A stretch of 60,000 nucleotides of DNA from Bolinopsis microptera (Eukaryota; Ctenophora; Tentaculata; Lobata; Bolinopsidae), in the NCBI RefSeq assembly GCF_026151205.1, contig NC_087078.1, forward strand, positions 7,892,675 through 7,952,674, read 5' to 3'. A model generated the notes under the pieces. The model searched no databases and was not told the origin of the DNA. It worked only from the letters and a program-made list of their open reading frames with translations. Positions 1-19,300 of this stretch are shown here, piece after piece. The position numbers and the translations under genes are program-made. How positions within the stretch are numbered: the stretch's first letter is position 1; each line of letters starts with the position of its first letter.

Positions 1-7309
<7,309 letters not shown>

Positions 7310-8059
7310 TGATCGAGTTACGCAATAAGCACGAGTTCTTATTGGTGGACCGAAATCACGTGACACAGTAACCATGGTAACCCAGTGAGCAGGAGCTCTA
7401 AATGGTTGATCAAAGTGTGGGACTAAATGTTTGACATCTTCTTGCGCGTCCTGTGGTTGTCTTGGAAACAGCGCGGTGTGTTCCATGTCGGCGGGTTGTG
7501 TTAGCAGAACTGAACAAACGACAGCTCTAACCCACTTTATCAGATGTAAAATATAAAGAAACGAACGTTTTTAATTCCATTTCCATTCAAGTCGACTGAA
7601 AGATGTCGTTACATTTCATCAATGAAAATAATTGAAATAACCGAAGTCGAGATTGACCGTTGTTGGATCAGAGACAGATGTACATGAGAGAGCGTGATCT
7701 ATTTTAAATAGTTTAAGTTAATGTTTGGCGGTTTTGTTACTTTTTGCTACATTTTTTACATTTATACTGCATGTTCAATTTCCAAAATGTAAATGTTTTG
7801 ATAGTCTGTTGAAAGGCTAGTCTACATTTTTGTCTTCGAACATTGGAAGACGATGATAAATATGACATTTCCTTACTATGAGATAGACAAACATGTGGCA
7901 AGTTAGCCTGCCTTATCAGTAATAATTTTCACTACAGTTATGAGAAAAAATGACCCAAGAGTCTACAATTTTTTCATCGGGCGATTTCTCGTGCAGATGT
8001 TTGTAAGCATATGCACGCCGTGTTATATGTCAAAAATTGTTTGCCAATTTGACACGTTT

Positions 8060-8940
8060 AAAATGCACCAAGTTTCAAAATTTTTGTTGGAAAATATTCA
8101 TACGACTGTTGTCTTGTACCACAAGCACATTTTAGAACTCTAGACAAAAATCATGCCTTCATAACTTAACGATTCCATTCTGTTAGTTATTCTTCTTATC
8201 TTCAAAGCAGCAATTTTAAATTTCTTTTCTACAGAAACAGAACCCAGATAAGCCTAGAATTTATGGCCGCAGACTGAATTCACCTTTGTCTGCGGTGCCA
8301 GCCACTGGAGAGAAGCTGGAGAGCATCTCTTATCTTATCTAGAATTTTGGGATGAGCAGAGTTGTGGCACATAGTACCAACCACATCTTGATACTGCCAA
8401 CCACAATAAGTCCTGTGGTTAAATATCAAAAGCCTAAAGGCTCTGAAACAGTTTATTCACTTTATAATTAAAGTGAAGGCTGTTACATAATATTAGGTCA
8501 TGGTGGCATTCCACACCAATGCATGATATACCGACTATTTGTGTTCACTGGTCTTCAGCTGACCGATGTGCTCTCTATCTTGTACTGCTAGATTATACGA
8601 ATTTCAAAATTTTGGTCGGAAAATATTCATACGACTGTTGTCTTGTGCCGTACCACAAGCACATTTTAGAACTCCAGACAAAAATTATGCTTTCATAACT
8701 TATTACTAATCTTTCCATTCTGTTAGTTATTCTTCTTATCTTCAAAGCAGCAATTTTCAATTTATTTTCTACAGAAATAGTACCCAGATAAGCCTAGTAT
8801 GAGTCTAAAGTGAAGGCTGTTACATATTAGGTCATGGTGGCATTCCACACCAATGCATGATGTGCCGACTATTTGTGTTCACTGGTCTTCAGCTGACCGC
8901 TGTGCTCTCTACCTTGTACTGCTAGATTATACGAATTGTA
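8060..8940 (+). repeat. Imperfect local duplication with blocks in order A-B-A'-B'
   Basis: Block A (about 8064-8262) is repeated as A' (about 8605-8797), sharing for instance AAAATATTCATACGACTGTT. Block B (about 8463-8595) is repeated as B' (about 8806-8936), sharing ACACCAATGCATGAT and a TTCAGCTGACCG stretch. A to A' spacing is about 540 bp and B to B' about 340 bp, so the second copy has lost roughly 200 bp between its blocks. No coding content is seen. Confidence 0.8.
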
Positions 8941-9369
8941 CTGATATTCTCCTGGTGAAACGCTCCTTACCCTCGTTACAAATAACAACAGCCCCTTCTC
9001 CCAAAGCGTAGCTGTCCAGGAAATATTCCTCCTTCCACTGTAGTTGTCCCAGTGTTTGTGAAGTTGTGAGTAGGAAAACCCCATATTCCTTTTTAATATT
9101 TCTGTTAGCATTTTATAGATGTCCTAAAAGATTGTGATTTCATTGCAGAGTGCAGTCGCAGCCTTGGTGAAATGAGAGCTATCGTCCTGGCTGAGGCTCA
9201 GGACCTCGTTCCCCTGAACGTCCTCACCCTTGACAGTCTTGAGCCTGGTGCTCTAGCAGATACAGGGTCAGGGTGTGGGTGGCGCCCAGATTATACTAAG
9301 TTAAAATCAAATTGTGTGATGTTACAAGTTTATTTCCGCACTCGTGTCAATGTAAAGTGACTATCATAT

Positions 9370-9490
9370 GATCCGCCCTCGTGTCCACCTTTTTAGGAAA
9401 GTACCGCTCTTGTGTCCTACGCCCTCGTGTCCTCCGCTCTTGTTTCTACCGCCCTTGTGTCCTCCACCCTCGTGTCCTGTGCCCTTCTAG
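9370..9490 (+). repeat. Degenerate 15-bp minisatellite (CGCCCTCGTGTCCTC-like)
   Basis: Imperfect copies of a CGCCCTCGTGTCCTC-type unit follow one another, with variants such as CGCTCTTGTTTCTAC and CACCCTCGTGTCCTG. Single diverged copies lie just upstream near 9335 and 9374. The tract is GC-richer than its surroundings and non-coding as far as I can tell. Confidence 0.7.
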
Positions 9491-10662
9491 GCCTAGGCTT
9501 CTAGACCAAGTGAGAGAAGAACCTGTTCTTTCATGTCGCCCGGATGCTCACGTGAACAATTTATAGGCATAGCTGAGCACTAGTAGGTCATGGGCCAGAA
9601 AGGAAACAGGTGAGCCAAGGCTGTGAGTATGTTCTAATAAATTGTTCTCATACTCTTGAATCGTCTACTTCTAGAATTTCTATACAATATATTATTTTCA
9701 TCCATGATAGATTTTAATTTATTTAAGGAACGGAGAAGTCTAAGTTAAAGTGTTTTATGACAATTTTATGACCATATTTTCAACAATTATCTAATCCCGC
9801 TCCATTCTGCATATAATATTGAGTTTCGTTCCGGGGAAAAGTCTCACGCCGGCGCTTGAGTGTAATGTATAACGGAACTGACACCACCATTCGAGTAATG
9901 TGTTTGGCAGATTTTGTCCGGTATAAATTATCATCTCTGCATTTCCAGTTACGTTAGAGGTGTTTTGTTGTTTTCTATTTCTTGCATTGCCGTCATTACA
10001 TCTGCTAGATCGCCTTAAGCCTTAAAGGACCTCCATGTATACCACGAATAAGCTTTGACCTTATCGCAGCAGACTAAGAGTTGCTACTTTTTGCTACCAT
10101 TCTGATTAAGCTATTACTATTAAACCCATTGATTGCTAAATACCGAGGAATCAATGTTTCTTGATTGTTAAATTCAGAACTACATGTTAACGTCCTAAAA
10201 ATAATTAATCATTAAATGTTCCGGATAGGAACATTTTTCTTTTTGATAATATTGTGCGAACTGCAATAGCGTAGAGTGCAGTTGGGTTTCAAGTTTTGTC
10301 GAGATGGCCATGTGGCCATAATCCTATTATTATTATTACAATTACAATTAGGCTCCAGCCTCCCTGCACACATTCACCCTTGACACTTCGTCATAAACCA
10401 CCGTAGAAATACGACGACTTTCAAGTAAGATCAATATCTTTGCTCTGGAAAGCAGAATTGATAAGACCACAAATATGTGGCTAAATATTCGAGTAATGCG
10501 GATATATCATGTTTTAGGAGTAAAGGAGCGCCCAAGCTCTGATGCCAATGGTTCTTTATTATTTGTATCCACGGTTCAGTGCAGTTTATAATGTACCTGA
10601 GCTGAGTACGTTGCCTTATTCCTGATAAACTGGTAAAAGTAGAAGCAACAACATTTCTCTCT

Positions 10663-10700
10663 TATAAAAGTGTTAGCCGCCTCAATACTGTAGATTATCA
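10663..10700 (+). promoter_or_regulatory. Candidate TATA-type core promoter, copy 1
   Basis: TATAAAAG at 10663-10670 is followed by GTGTTAGCCGCCTCAA. The same arrangement with small changes returns at 11035. No transcript can be assigned. The nearest downstream plus-strand gene is the VWA-type gene, whose 5' end was not found. Motif evidence only. Confidence 0.25.
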
Positions 10701-10910
10701 TAAATACCTAATAACTTGTTACCTCTCATTATTGCATCTATTGCTTCTTATTTATCAATTTTCCATTTGTCGGCCTCTATTGACCGATTTCTTCCTCGAA
10801 GTGTGACATTCCTGTGACTATTTTCAGCGTGTTAATTGTTGTTAATGACGGGTTAATGATTATAAGTCAGCTATTCTCACTTTAAATACGATTACGGTAG
10901 ACGCGGTCCT

Positions 10911-11075
10911 ATGACGTAAAATAAGTACTTTTGACGTAAAATAAGTACTTTTGACGCAGAAGTAAAATAATCAAAAACGACGTGCGGTGCTCGTGTGCGT
11001 AGCTTTTGACGTAAGAGCAAGATTACCTCCCTTGTATAAAAGTGGTGACCGCCTCAACTTTATCATTATTCCAGA
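10911..11075 (+). promoter_or_regulatory. Cluster of TGACGTAA-type bZIP sites followed by a TATA-like box
   Basis: TGACGTAA or a close variant occurs near 10912, 10931, 10950 and 11008, the first two inside a directly repeated TGACGTAAAATAAGTACTTT. TATAAAAG follows at 11035-11042 and then GTGGTGACCGCCTCAA. CRE/ATF-like sites ahead of a TATA box suggest a regulated promoter, possibly of the VWA-type gene. No transcription start is visible. Confidence 0.3.
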
Positions 11076-13341
11076 GTAACTTGCTAAACAACTTGTTACT
11101 GTTAGTTTAGCTAACTAGTTTAACTAATAATGAACATGTCAGCTTAAACTAATTTTTGTCCCTATACTATTTCCTTTTTGAAATTTTGCGCCAAATTTCG
11201 AGTTCTCATACATATCTAAATCTGTTAGCCGATCCCACCAGAAAGTTTAAACAGAAAACAACCGATATTCTGCGGTATTCTGACTATCAGTATTTGCAGT
11301 TCCTAAATTGTTACCGATATGGAATACTCAATCTAATGCACGTTGAACTTTTGACGTGAAAGTAAGATATTGCTATCTTACAAGAACACAAAAGCACAGT
11401 GTTTGATTTAAGGATTTGCCATATGTCTGTCTGTCTATCTAAATATCTTACGGGGTTTTGTGTAAACGCCATTTTAGTGGCACTAAATGTTCAACTCAAT
11501 ATATGGCATATGCTCATATATATGAATATGGTTAAATGTTCTGTTGCGATCGCATGTGTCATGTTTCTGATTTCCTGGCTTAAATTTACTGACTTTTTAG
11601 TTGAGGCTTTTATTATTCTAGAGAGGAATAATATGGGTGAGATTGTTTAGAGTGATGGCCTTTCAAAAAGCCTCTTTAAGGGAGCTCCCTTCTTATTTTG
11701 GAAATTTCGTCACCTGCATGTTAAGGAACGTGGATTTTCTCAAACTTTATTATCAATATCATGTTATGGCTTTATAACCATGTTATGGCTTTAAACTTTA
11801 ATCCTGATAATGCCTGGTAACGAAATTGTCCATGACCCAGTGACCTGACCAACCAAAATCTCTCTTGAAGAATCAAGATTTCAGGATAGACACAAGCTAA
11901 TTTGTTAAATTCTTTGAAGATTCCTGATGTTTTACAAAAATAACCATGTTTGAATTGTTTTGTGCAGTAAGAAATACGAAACCCTGCCCTAAACGTTGAA
12001 ATGATGACGTATACAGGAACCAGGAGGCTCGTGAACTGCTCTGAGTACCCAATTTGTTGCCGGTTCAGTAAAACCTCCCCATTACTTCGGGCAGTGCTCT
12101 CCAGGATTCGGTGATAAGAAAATTTTAGTTCCTCCTAATGATATGTTAACAAAGTAATAATTCCCTCTTTTGTATGGTTGTAAATTTCACCGCCCCACGC
12201 ACTCTGCAGTCTGCACTACTTTCAGTTTCAATACTGAATTACAGGCAGTGCTTCCTAGATTTTTCAATCGGGTTGAATTTGCGAGATGAAAAGCGAAATT
12301 GGATCAACGAGCTCAGTTATATTTAGTGTATTTGGTGTCAAGTCTTTTTTTGTCTTTTCACGCAACATCCTGAAAGCCAAAATCAGATTTGGATATCCAA
12401 AAATATCTGAATAGCAGTCAGGATATACGCGTTGAACTACAAAGGACACCGCTTCATTACATCACTGTTACTTACCCTAGTCAGCTTATACTTGATTACT
12501 TGATCCTCAGTATCTGCAAATCCAATTTAGCAGACACACGATCTTGATTATTTGTAAACGTCACGACTCTCTCAACCTCACCAGCGTGTGTTATAACACC
12601 GAGCTCTCTCACGCAATCACCTCACCTCTACATACACTCCATGGATCGTGATTTCCTCTTCCTACATTAGTTTTGGAGTTTGTCATGGTGTTGCTGTTTG
12701 TTCTCGTCGTGTTGTTGAACGTGTTGAGCTTTGCTTGCTCTTCGGAAGTTCTGAGCTGGACTAGGAGAATACTGGTGGTTGCTGAGCAGGAATCTAGGAG
12801 CGGCCTCGGCAGGTAGAGTCTTAGTTAGGCTTGCACCACTATACATTTCGGGTGACACTATTTGACTATTAACTATACTATTGCTATAGTCTATAGGTTT
12901 CAACTATCATACCCTGGCGCATTGAGGGTCTTAGGAGTACTAAATAAAACATAAGTAGATCTCAGACAATTGAATTGAATACATTTTTGTTTTAGATTTA
13001 ATCATACTAATCAAAAATGAAACCAGTATGCAGTACTTACCACAAATTGAATCGGTTTCGTCATAACCCCCAAAAAAGCCCGGCCGCCATTATTGCCAAT
13101 TTGTTCCGGTCACGATTGATTCGTTTGATATTGTATTTCTAGAAGGTATGTTATTCAGATGATTCATGCTGTAATATGACATAGCCCTCGTGCGTGTCCC
13201 CTGTTCTGCAGGTTGTGACAAGTTTCTCATATTATTTTTCTATCACATCAGTATTACCAAATTTGATTACTTAAGATTAAGTAAGACAAATTTCAATGAG
13301 ATCTTTTGATCTTATTTTAAACGCTTCCTTTTAATTCTCAG

Positions 13342-16300
13342 GTCATCAAGAGGTCCACCGCGGACAAGTTTTTACAAGGTATTACAACTTATCATATTGA
13401 TTTATTTATTCTAATTTGAATATAATACTGATCATTATTAATATTTATACCACTGCCAGCAGGGACCCGTCTAACCCTAAAGTGGTGTCAAGACTCAGGA
13501 GACTATTTAATAATTATTACCTATTTAATTCGCGTTTTTGACACCACTTGGGGGTCCAACATTTTGGCACTAAAATTCTTATTCCTTGGCCAATTTTTTA
13601 TTTTTTCACGCTGATTTGAAGGCCATCATAGCATTTGAACCAGTCGAAAAAGTTTAAGTTGTATATCTTTTAGTTTTACGGTTTTTGCGGAAAGTCGTGT
13701 TAAAGTTGATGCCGTGGTGTTGCAGTAAAATGGTACGGATATACCAAACATATATATATAATATATATATATATCGTCTCGCTTTATATATAGTAAGATT
13801 TATTAGGTATGGTATTTTCTACTATTATTGTTTCTTCCATATATATTAGGTCCTTAGCGGCATGGTACAGATCATCTGATGACGTCATAATAGCATATAT
13901 TAATTATTTTACTGGTTTTCTTCGGAATTAAAGAATCTGTAAAATCACCTGATGACTTATCTTATTGACGCATCAATGAAATAAATCAGTTTTCTAATCA
14001 GTCGGTTTTTCAGGCTTTAACAGACATAGAACAATCTATAAAGTATGCCGAAGCAAAATTTAGTCCGTCATCGACAGATAAAAGCTCTCGGAACCTTATA
14101 GAGATAAGAAAATCTATAATATCAGCTGCTAAGTCCGGGAACTACCGGATTGGTAGAGAAATATTTGGCTTTTATCAGTGAGTTTCGATTGTGAATAGTT
14201 TTCTTCAGAAAAGTTTGTCCGTGATAATTTTAATTCTTCGTATTTTATTTGAATAAAAATCCGTTTTTTGTTGTAACATTTTTTGTGATCGTGACTAATC
14301 TGAGTTTCTATTTTAGGTATCTTGAGGATAGCTCTTCTCATTCTAAATCAAAGAAAAAAATGAAGCGTTCAACTAATGACATTATAAGCTACATCAAAGT
14401 GGGTAAAACTAAAAACTTCCTTCTGTCATCAAATCTGAAAAGTGACAAAGATTTATTTTTGGCACAAAATTGATATTTTAATAACCATAATGAGCCCATT
14501 GCCACAATGTTTAAAAAATCACTAATTATTATTAGTTTATGATTACATAACTTAGCATATTCTGAATGACCACTAATTTGCAGACAAAGCTTGGGGACAA
14601 GACTTTTAAAGAGTTTTTCAACATTGAATCTGGGACTACGTTGACGTTTGTTCTCGACACTACTGGTGAGGTCATATTCAGATTTTGTCCTGTTAGATAA
14701 CTTTTAAAACTACATCGATTAACCAATGATTTTTGATCATAGAAACCGGAAGTTGGTTCCAGTGATTGCAGATAGATTTTTCTAGCATGCGTCTGCCGTC
14801 TATGTAAATTGTAAACCTTACCACAGGTTCAATGAAGGAAGATATTCAACAAGTTCGGAATATAGTCCGGGCTCTTTCTACTCCTGCTAACGAAGTGGGA
14901 GATGAGGAGTCTGAATTTGATATTGGCTCTGGTTTCTACACCTTCCTTCTAGCCCCCTTCAAAGATCCTGGTATTTTATATTTATGATAATTTATAAGAA
15001 AAGACCTCGAGGATTTATTTTCAGGCTATTTTTGCTTTAAGAAAAGCGATATAAATCTCCAATCCATCTAAGGACCTTGGCATTTCAAATTTCAATCCAG
15101 TTTCAGAAATACTCTACTTTCCCTACTTTCCTGTAAGGGGTTATCACCCTCCGGCCTCCAGCGGAAATTGAAGGCCTCTTTTCCAACATTTACTTTAACT
15201 GGCTACCATGAATGATCCACAGGGTAGACACAGTCTTCGTAGTCATGGTAGTAAAGCGAGTTTACCCATTACTTTTCCAGAGAAAACTTTAATAAATTAA
15301 AAAGGGGGCTAATGTTTTACTCTCTTCTCTGTCTCAGATTACGGTCCTCTGGAGACCTATGCCGACAAAGGCGAGCTCCTATCCGCCTTAGAGGAACTTT
15401 CGGTAAGAAATCTTATTATTGTAGCTGCACGTTTTCTTTGCATTCAACTTCTGTGCTCTTTCATTTATTATTCAGACCTCTAGTTGAGGATTCCCGGAAG
15501 CTTTCATTCGTGGAGACTTTCGGGAACACGAAACAGTTAGATTTAGTCAGATCATAGATGGGAGATTTTAGTGATGAATTCGATTTGGCTGTTTGCAACA
15601 GATTCTACGGAATTGAGAAGGTGATACTTCCTGGAGTTAGCATACTAATCTCTCATTCCCGAATCCCAGCTACAAAGAGCATAATTACGTTAGGATTGCA
15701 GGGCTGATTATGACTGATTTATTAGGCGTTTTACGCTACTATATAACATCAAATTTTAGGCTTTCAATTTTCATAATGTGAATAGAAATGTCGATTCCAT
15801 GACTGATTTATGATTAATTTATGACTGAATATGTCTGATTTATGTCCGATTTAAGACTGAATATGTCTGATTTATGTCTGATTTATGTCTGATTTATGTC
15901 TGATTTATGTCTGATTTATGTCTGATTTATGACTGTTTTATGACTGTTTCTTTCATTCAAATTTCTGATTGTTTCTGAATAGACTCAGTGAAGACAGATT
16001 CTAATGGGAATAAATAGCTGAATAACGTATCGACATTTCTACGTCATACTCATAATATGAGTAACTAACTATGAGTAACTCATATTCTCAAATTATTTGT
16101 TATATAGTAGTGTTTTGAAAGTATTAAAACTGAATATGGCTGAATATGTCTGAATATGACTGATTTATAAATGACTTTAACTGAATATGACTGATTTACG
16201 TCTTATTTATGACTGATTTATGGTGTATTACAGGTTGACGGAGGAGGTGACTGTAACGAGATGGTGATGCACGGTATAAGCGAAGGCCTACACGAGACTG

Positions 16301-19300
16301 AAGCTTACTCCCCTGTCTTCGTGTTCACTGATGCTGGTAGTAAAGATCTCGATGAGAAAGATTCTGTAATGACCTTGTCTCAGGTTAGCACATTTTCGAA
16401 ATTTGGGGAATGGGTACGGTATGGTTAATTGGGGTTAATTGGGGTTTCACTATATTAGGACTCTATTATTCATTGGTTTTGAAATAAGGTGCATATTTAT
16501 GCACAGGATAGGCTTTTACACAGTCTTCATAGTCATGGTAGTTAAGCGAGTTTACCCATTACTTTTCGAGAGAAATTATTTTTGAAATAAGGTGCATATT
16601 TATTATTATACTATTACTAACCTCTGTCTACTATCTCAAACTAAACATTTTCAGATGTTGTACTCGCCTCTATACTTTTTCCTGACTCCAAGCCCCGAGT
16701 GTGATAAAGACATATCAGAATACGAAGATCTAGCTCTAGAAACATCCGGCCAGGTTAGATCAGTTCCTCAGAAATCTATTGAGATTCAATCAAAGCACGC
16801 TGGCGAGATCCACTTTGTAGTGATTTCTGTGAGTCATTGATATAACTACGCTCACGCGATGCTGTGGATATATATTAAAGCAATAAATGAACATAATGAA
16901 CATTTTTTCTGAAAAGCCAGCAAGGGCCCATGAATACATACGCCCAACTGGCTTCGCTCCAGGAAATATCGAACTCATACCAGATCACCCAAAATAATAT
17001 CCCGTTGTCTCCGATTGTAGCACCGATCAGTGCTACATACGTCAATCAATCATCCTAAGTCCATTTCGTAATCACAAAGGGATTATCAAAATATGCTCGT
17101 CGCTTATTCTCACAACACAGTGCATGATATTCATCCTATTCAGTGATATCCAGGTCATTGAACATAACCAAAAGCGGTTTTTGAGCTTCATTGAGGTCAC
17201 TTCAACAGCAATGATCGAAAGTCTAATTGTCATGATCGCACACTCAGGAAGGCTGTATGTCTCCAGTAGGGTATTTATATTGCTAGGATCGCAGAATCAC
17301 CCTCTCTTGATTATGTGAGTGGTAGACTGCTGCCCATAGCGAACATTCCAATGTGACGTAACCTGTTTTACCTGTTATCCTCACAGGTACTGTTGCTAGA
17401 TAAAGAAGAAATCAGAAATATGAGCGATTTCGTCAGATCGACCGGTGTTGGGAGGGCAGATATTATATCAGGTGTGTTGGAGAATTTCCAAAGCTAACTT
17501 CGCCTAAATCTGAAGCCGTCTAAACTGTCTAATTCTTTACAAAAATAACATTTTTCACTGACTCTTTAAAAATGTTATTTATATTTCCGTTATAAATAAT
17601 ATTGAATAAATGTTTAACGGAGTTTTTTTAAGATGTCATAAAACCGTACGTGGTAAATTGTGAACCCCGTACAAAATATTATTAATATTGTAAAATGGCG
17701 TACATTTGTGGTTCAGGTTGTAATTGGGTAACTAGAAGATAACCAGTGCAACCAGGAAGTCACTAGTCGGTGATTACTATCATTACTAGATGGTTACTAG
17801 ATGGTTACTAGTTGGTTACTAGTTGGTTACTAGTTGGTTACTCGTTGGTTACTAGTTGGTTACTAGTTGGTTACTTGTTGGTTACGTGTTGGTTATTAGT
17901 TGGTAATCTGAAGGTCACTAAATGGTGGTAACTAAGAGGCAGACTTTTTGTCATTGAATATTTCCAAGCAGTATAGTTTCAGCAATAATCTGAAAGCTGG
18001 CATGATAGCCAGATGGTCTGGTGCAAGCTATTTCCTCTACACAAAAACCTTCTCATCAGGCACGGAGAGGTCAGGGAAAGGAAGTAGAGATAAAAGAGGC
18101 ACAGGACAGAAACACAACATCCAATTTGATGTAGATGACACTGTGGATACTTTAGTGGTTACTGTTAACTTCCGCACTAATACAGGGTACTTTCTTCGCT
18201 TAATACTTTTCCATTTTTATTCATTATTGATATCGAAAATTCCACCGTCATTTTTTCACCCTATTTTAGTAAAATTTTAAACTTTGTATCACAGTTCCTG
18301 ACACACACTCCATTTTAAGCCAGACACTAATGACATAACTCCTAACCCAGATTTTAACCTCAGATTTCACAAAATACTTCTAATTTTTCAGGTCCTCCTA
18401 CCTGTTAACTCCGGACGACAATCTGATCATCCCCAAGTTCGTTAGCGCGGTCACCAACATGCGGCTGTACGAAATTCACAAGCCACAACCTGGCATCTGG
18501 CTTTTGAAGGTAAAAATTATCTCTTCAGTTGCAGGGAAGAGAACCCTCTTTTGATTTCTAAGAGAATTGGTCATTGTCTGGAAACTCCCAAGAATTTGGT
18601 TTTCGGCCTCCCAAACCTTACAAGTGTGGGATTTTAGTCTCTACAATGGGGCATCCCGGAAAGTGATTATTATTTGGCCCTTTGGTGTCACCCTTCACAA
18701 ATGGAGAAATTGGAAGTCATAACACATGAACTATTGATGTTGAAATTCGGGGTATTCACCACTCCTACATTAATTAATAATTTACCAAATTTAAAATACC
18801 ACTGAAAATCTATTAATACCGCGCCCCGCGGCTTTCCGGAGCTCCCAGTTTGAAGCTAAAAGAGTGATCAGCGTGCTCATTTTACAGGCAATAACAGACA
18901 TCGGGGACAAGTTTACATACAAAGTAAACTCGGTTAGCCCAACCAACATCGACTTTGATTTCTACTTTTTAGTGGAACAACAATCCGGGAAATTAGTACC
19001 AGCCAAGCACGCCACGCCAGGTGAGTTGCGAAATCATGGATCTGGGATTTAGCAAAGCCCGCTACCCCATATAATATGTCATGGATATTCGATCTAAATT
19101 TATCTGTAAACAGGATGAAATAGATAATCAGATAATGTCATTGGTTATTATTTTCCAAATGCTTGCATGGACAGACACTCAAGAACTAGACAGTCATGAT
19201 TTTAAAAGTCTCAGATTACTTAAACTAGGTTTGTAACAAAGACCCTCACTTTGGATTCTATTTTAGGAATCCGTGTTTTGCGCTATCAAATTACTATGTT

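Larger units (their letters stand above)
7310..13341. other. Gene-poor interval between the MSK and VWA genes
   Basis: No convincing multi-exon gene is visible. It should hold the MSK 3' UTR and, somewhere to the right, the missing 5' exon or exons of the VWA gene. Open frames at 9172-9360 (+), 12264-12449 (-) and 12667-12903 (-) are short. The frames at 12264 and 12667 lack an ATG at the 5' end, and I could not attach any of them to a family. The recognisable structures (duplication, minisatellite, promoter-like motifs) are listed separately. Confidence 0.5.

Noticed and set aside
9149-9360. Exon-like frame after a GCAG acceptor-like site (EMRAIVLAEAQDLVPLNVL...)
   Set aside because: It looks moderately coding but has no partner exons, no donor with phase and no family resemblance, so it was not annotated.
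12264-12449. Minus-strand 61-codon frame
   Set aside because: No ATG at the 5' end, no family resemblance and no splice partners.
12667-12903. Minus-strand frame rich in Gln and His
   Set aside because: It starts without an ATG, with stops directly upstream in frame and no clear acceptor. It may be a last exon, but nothing supports it.
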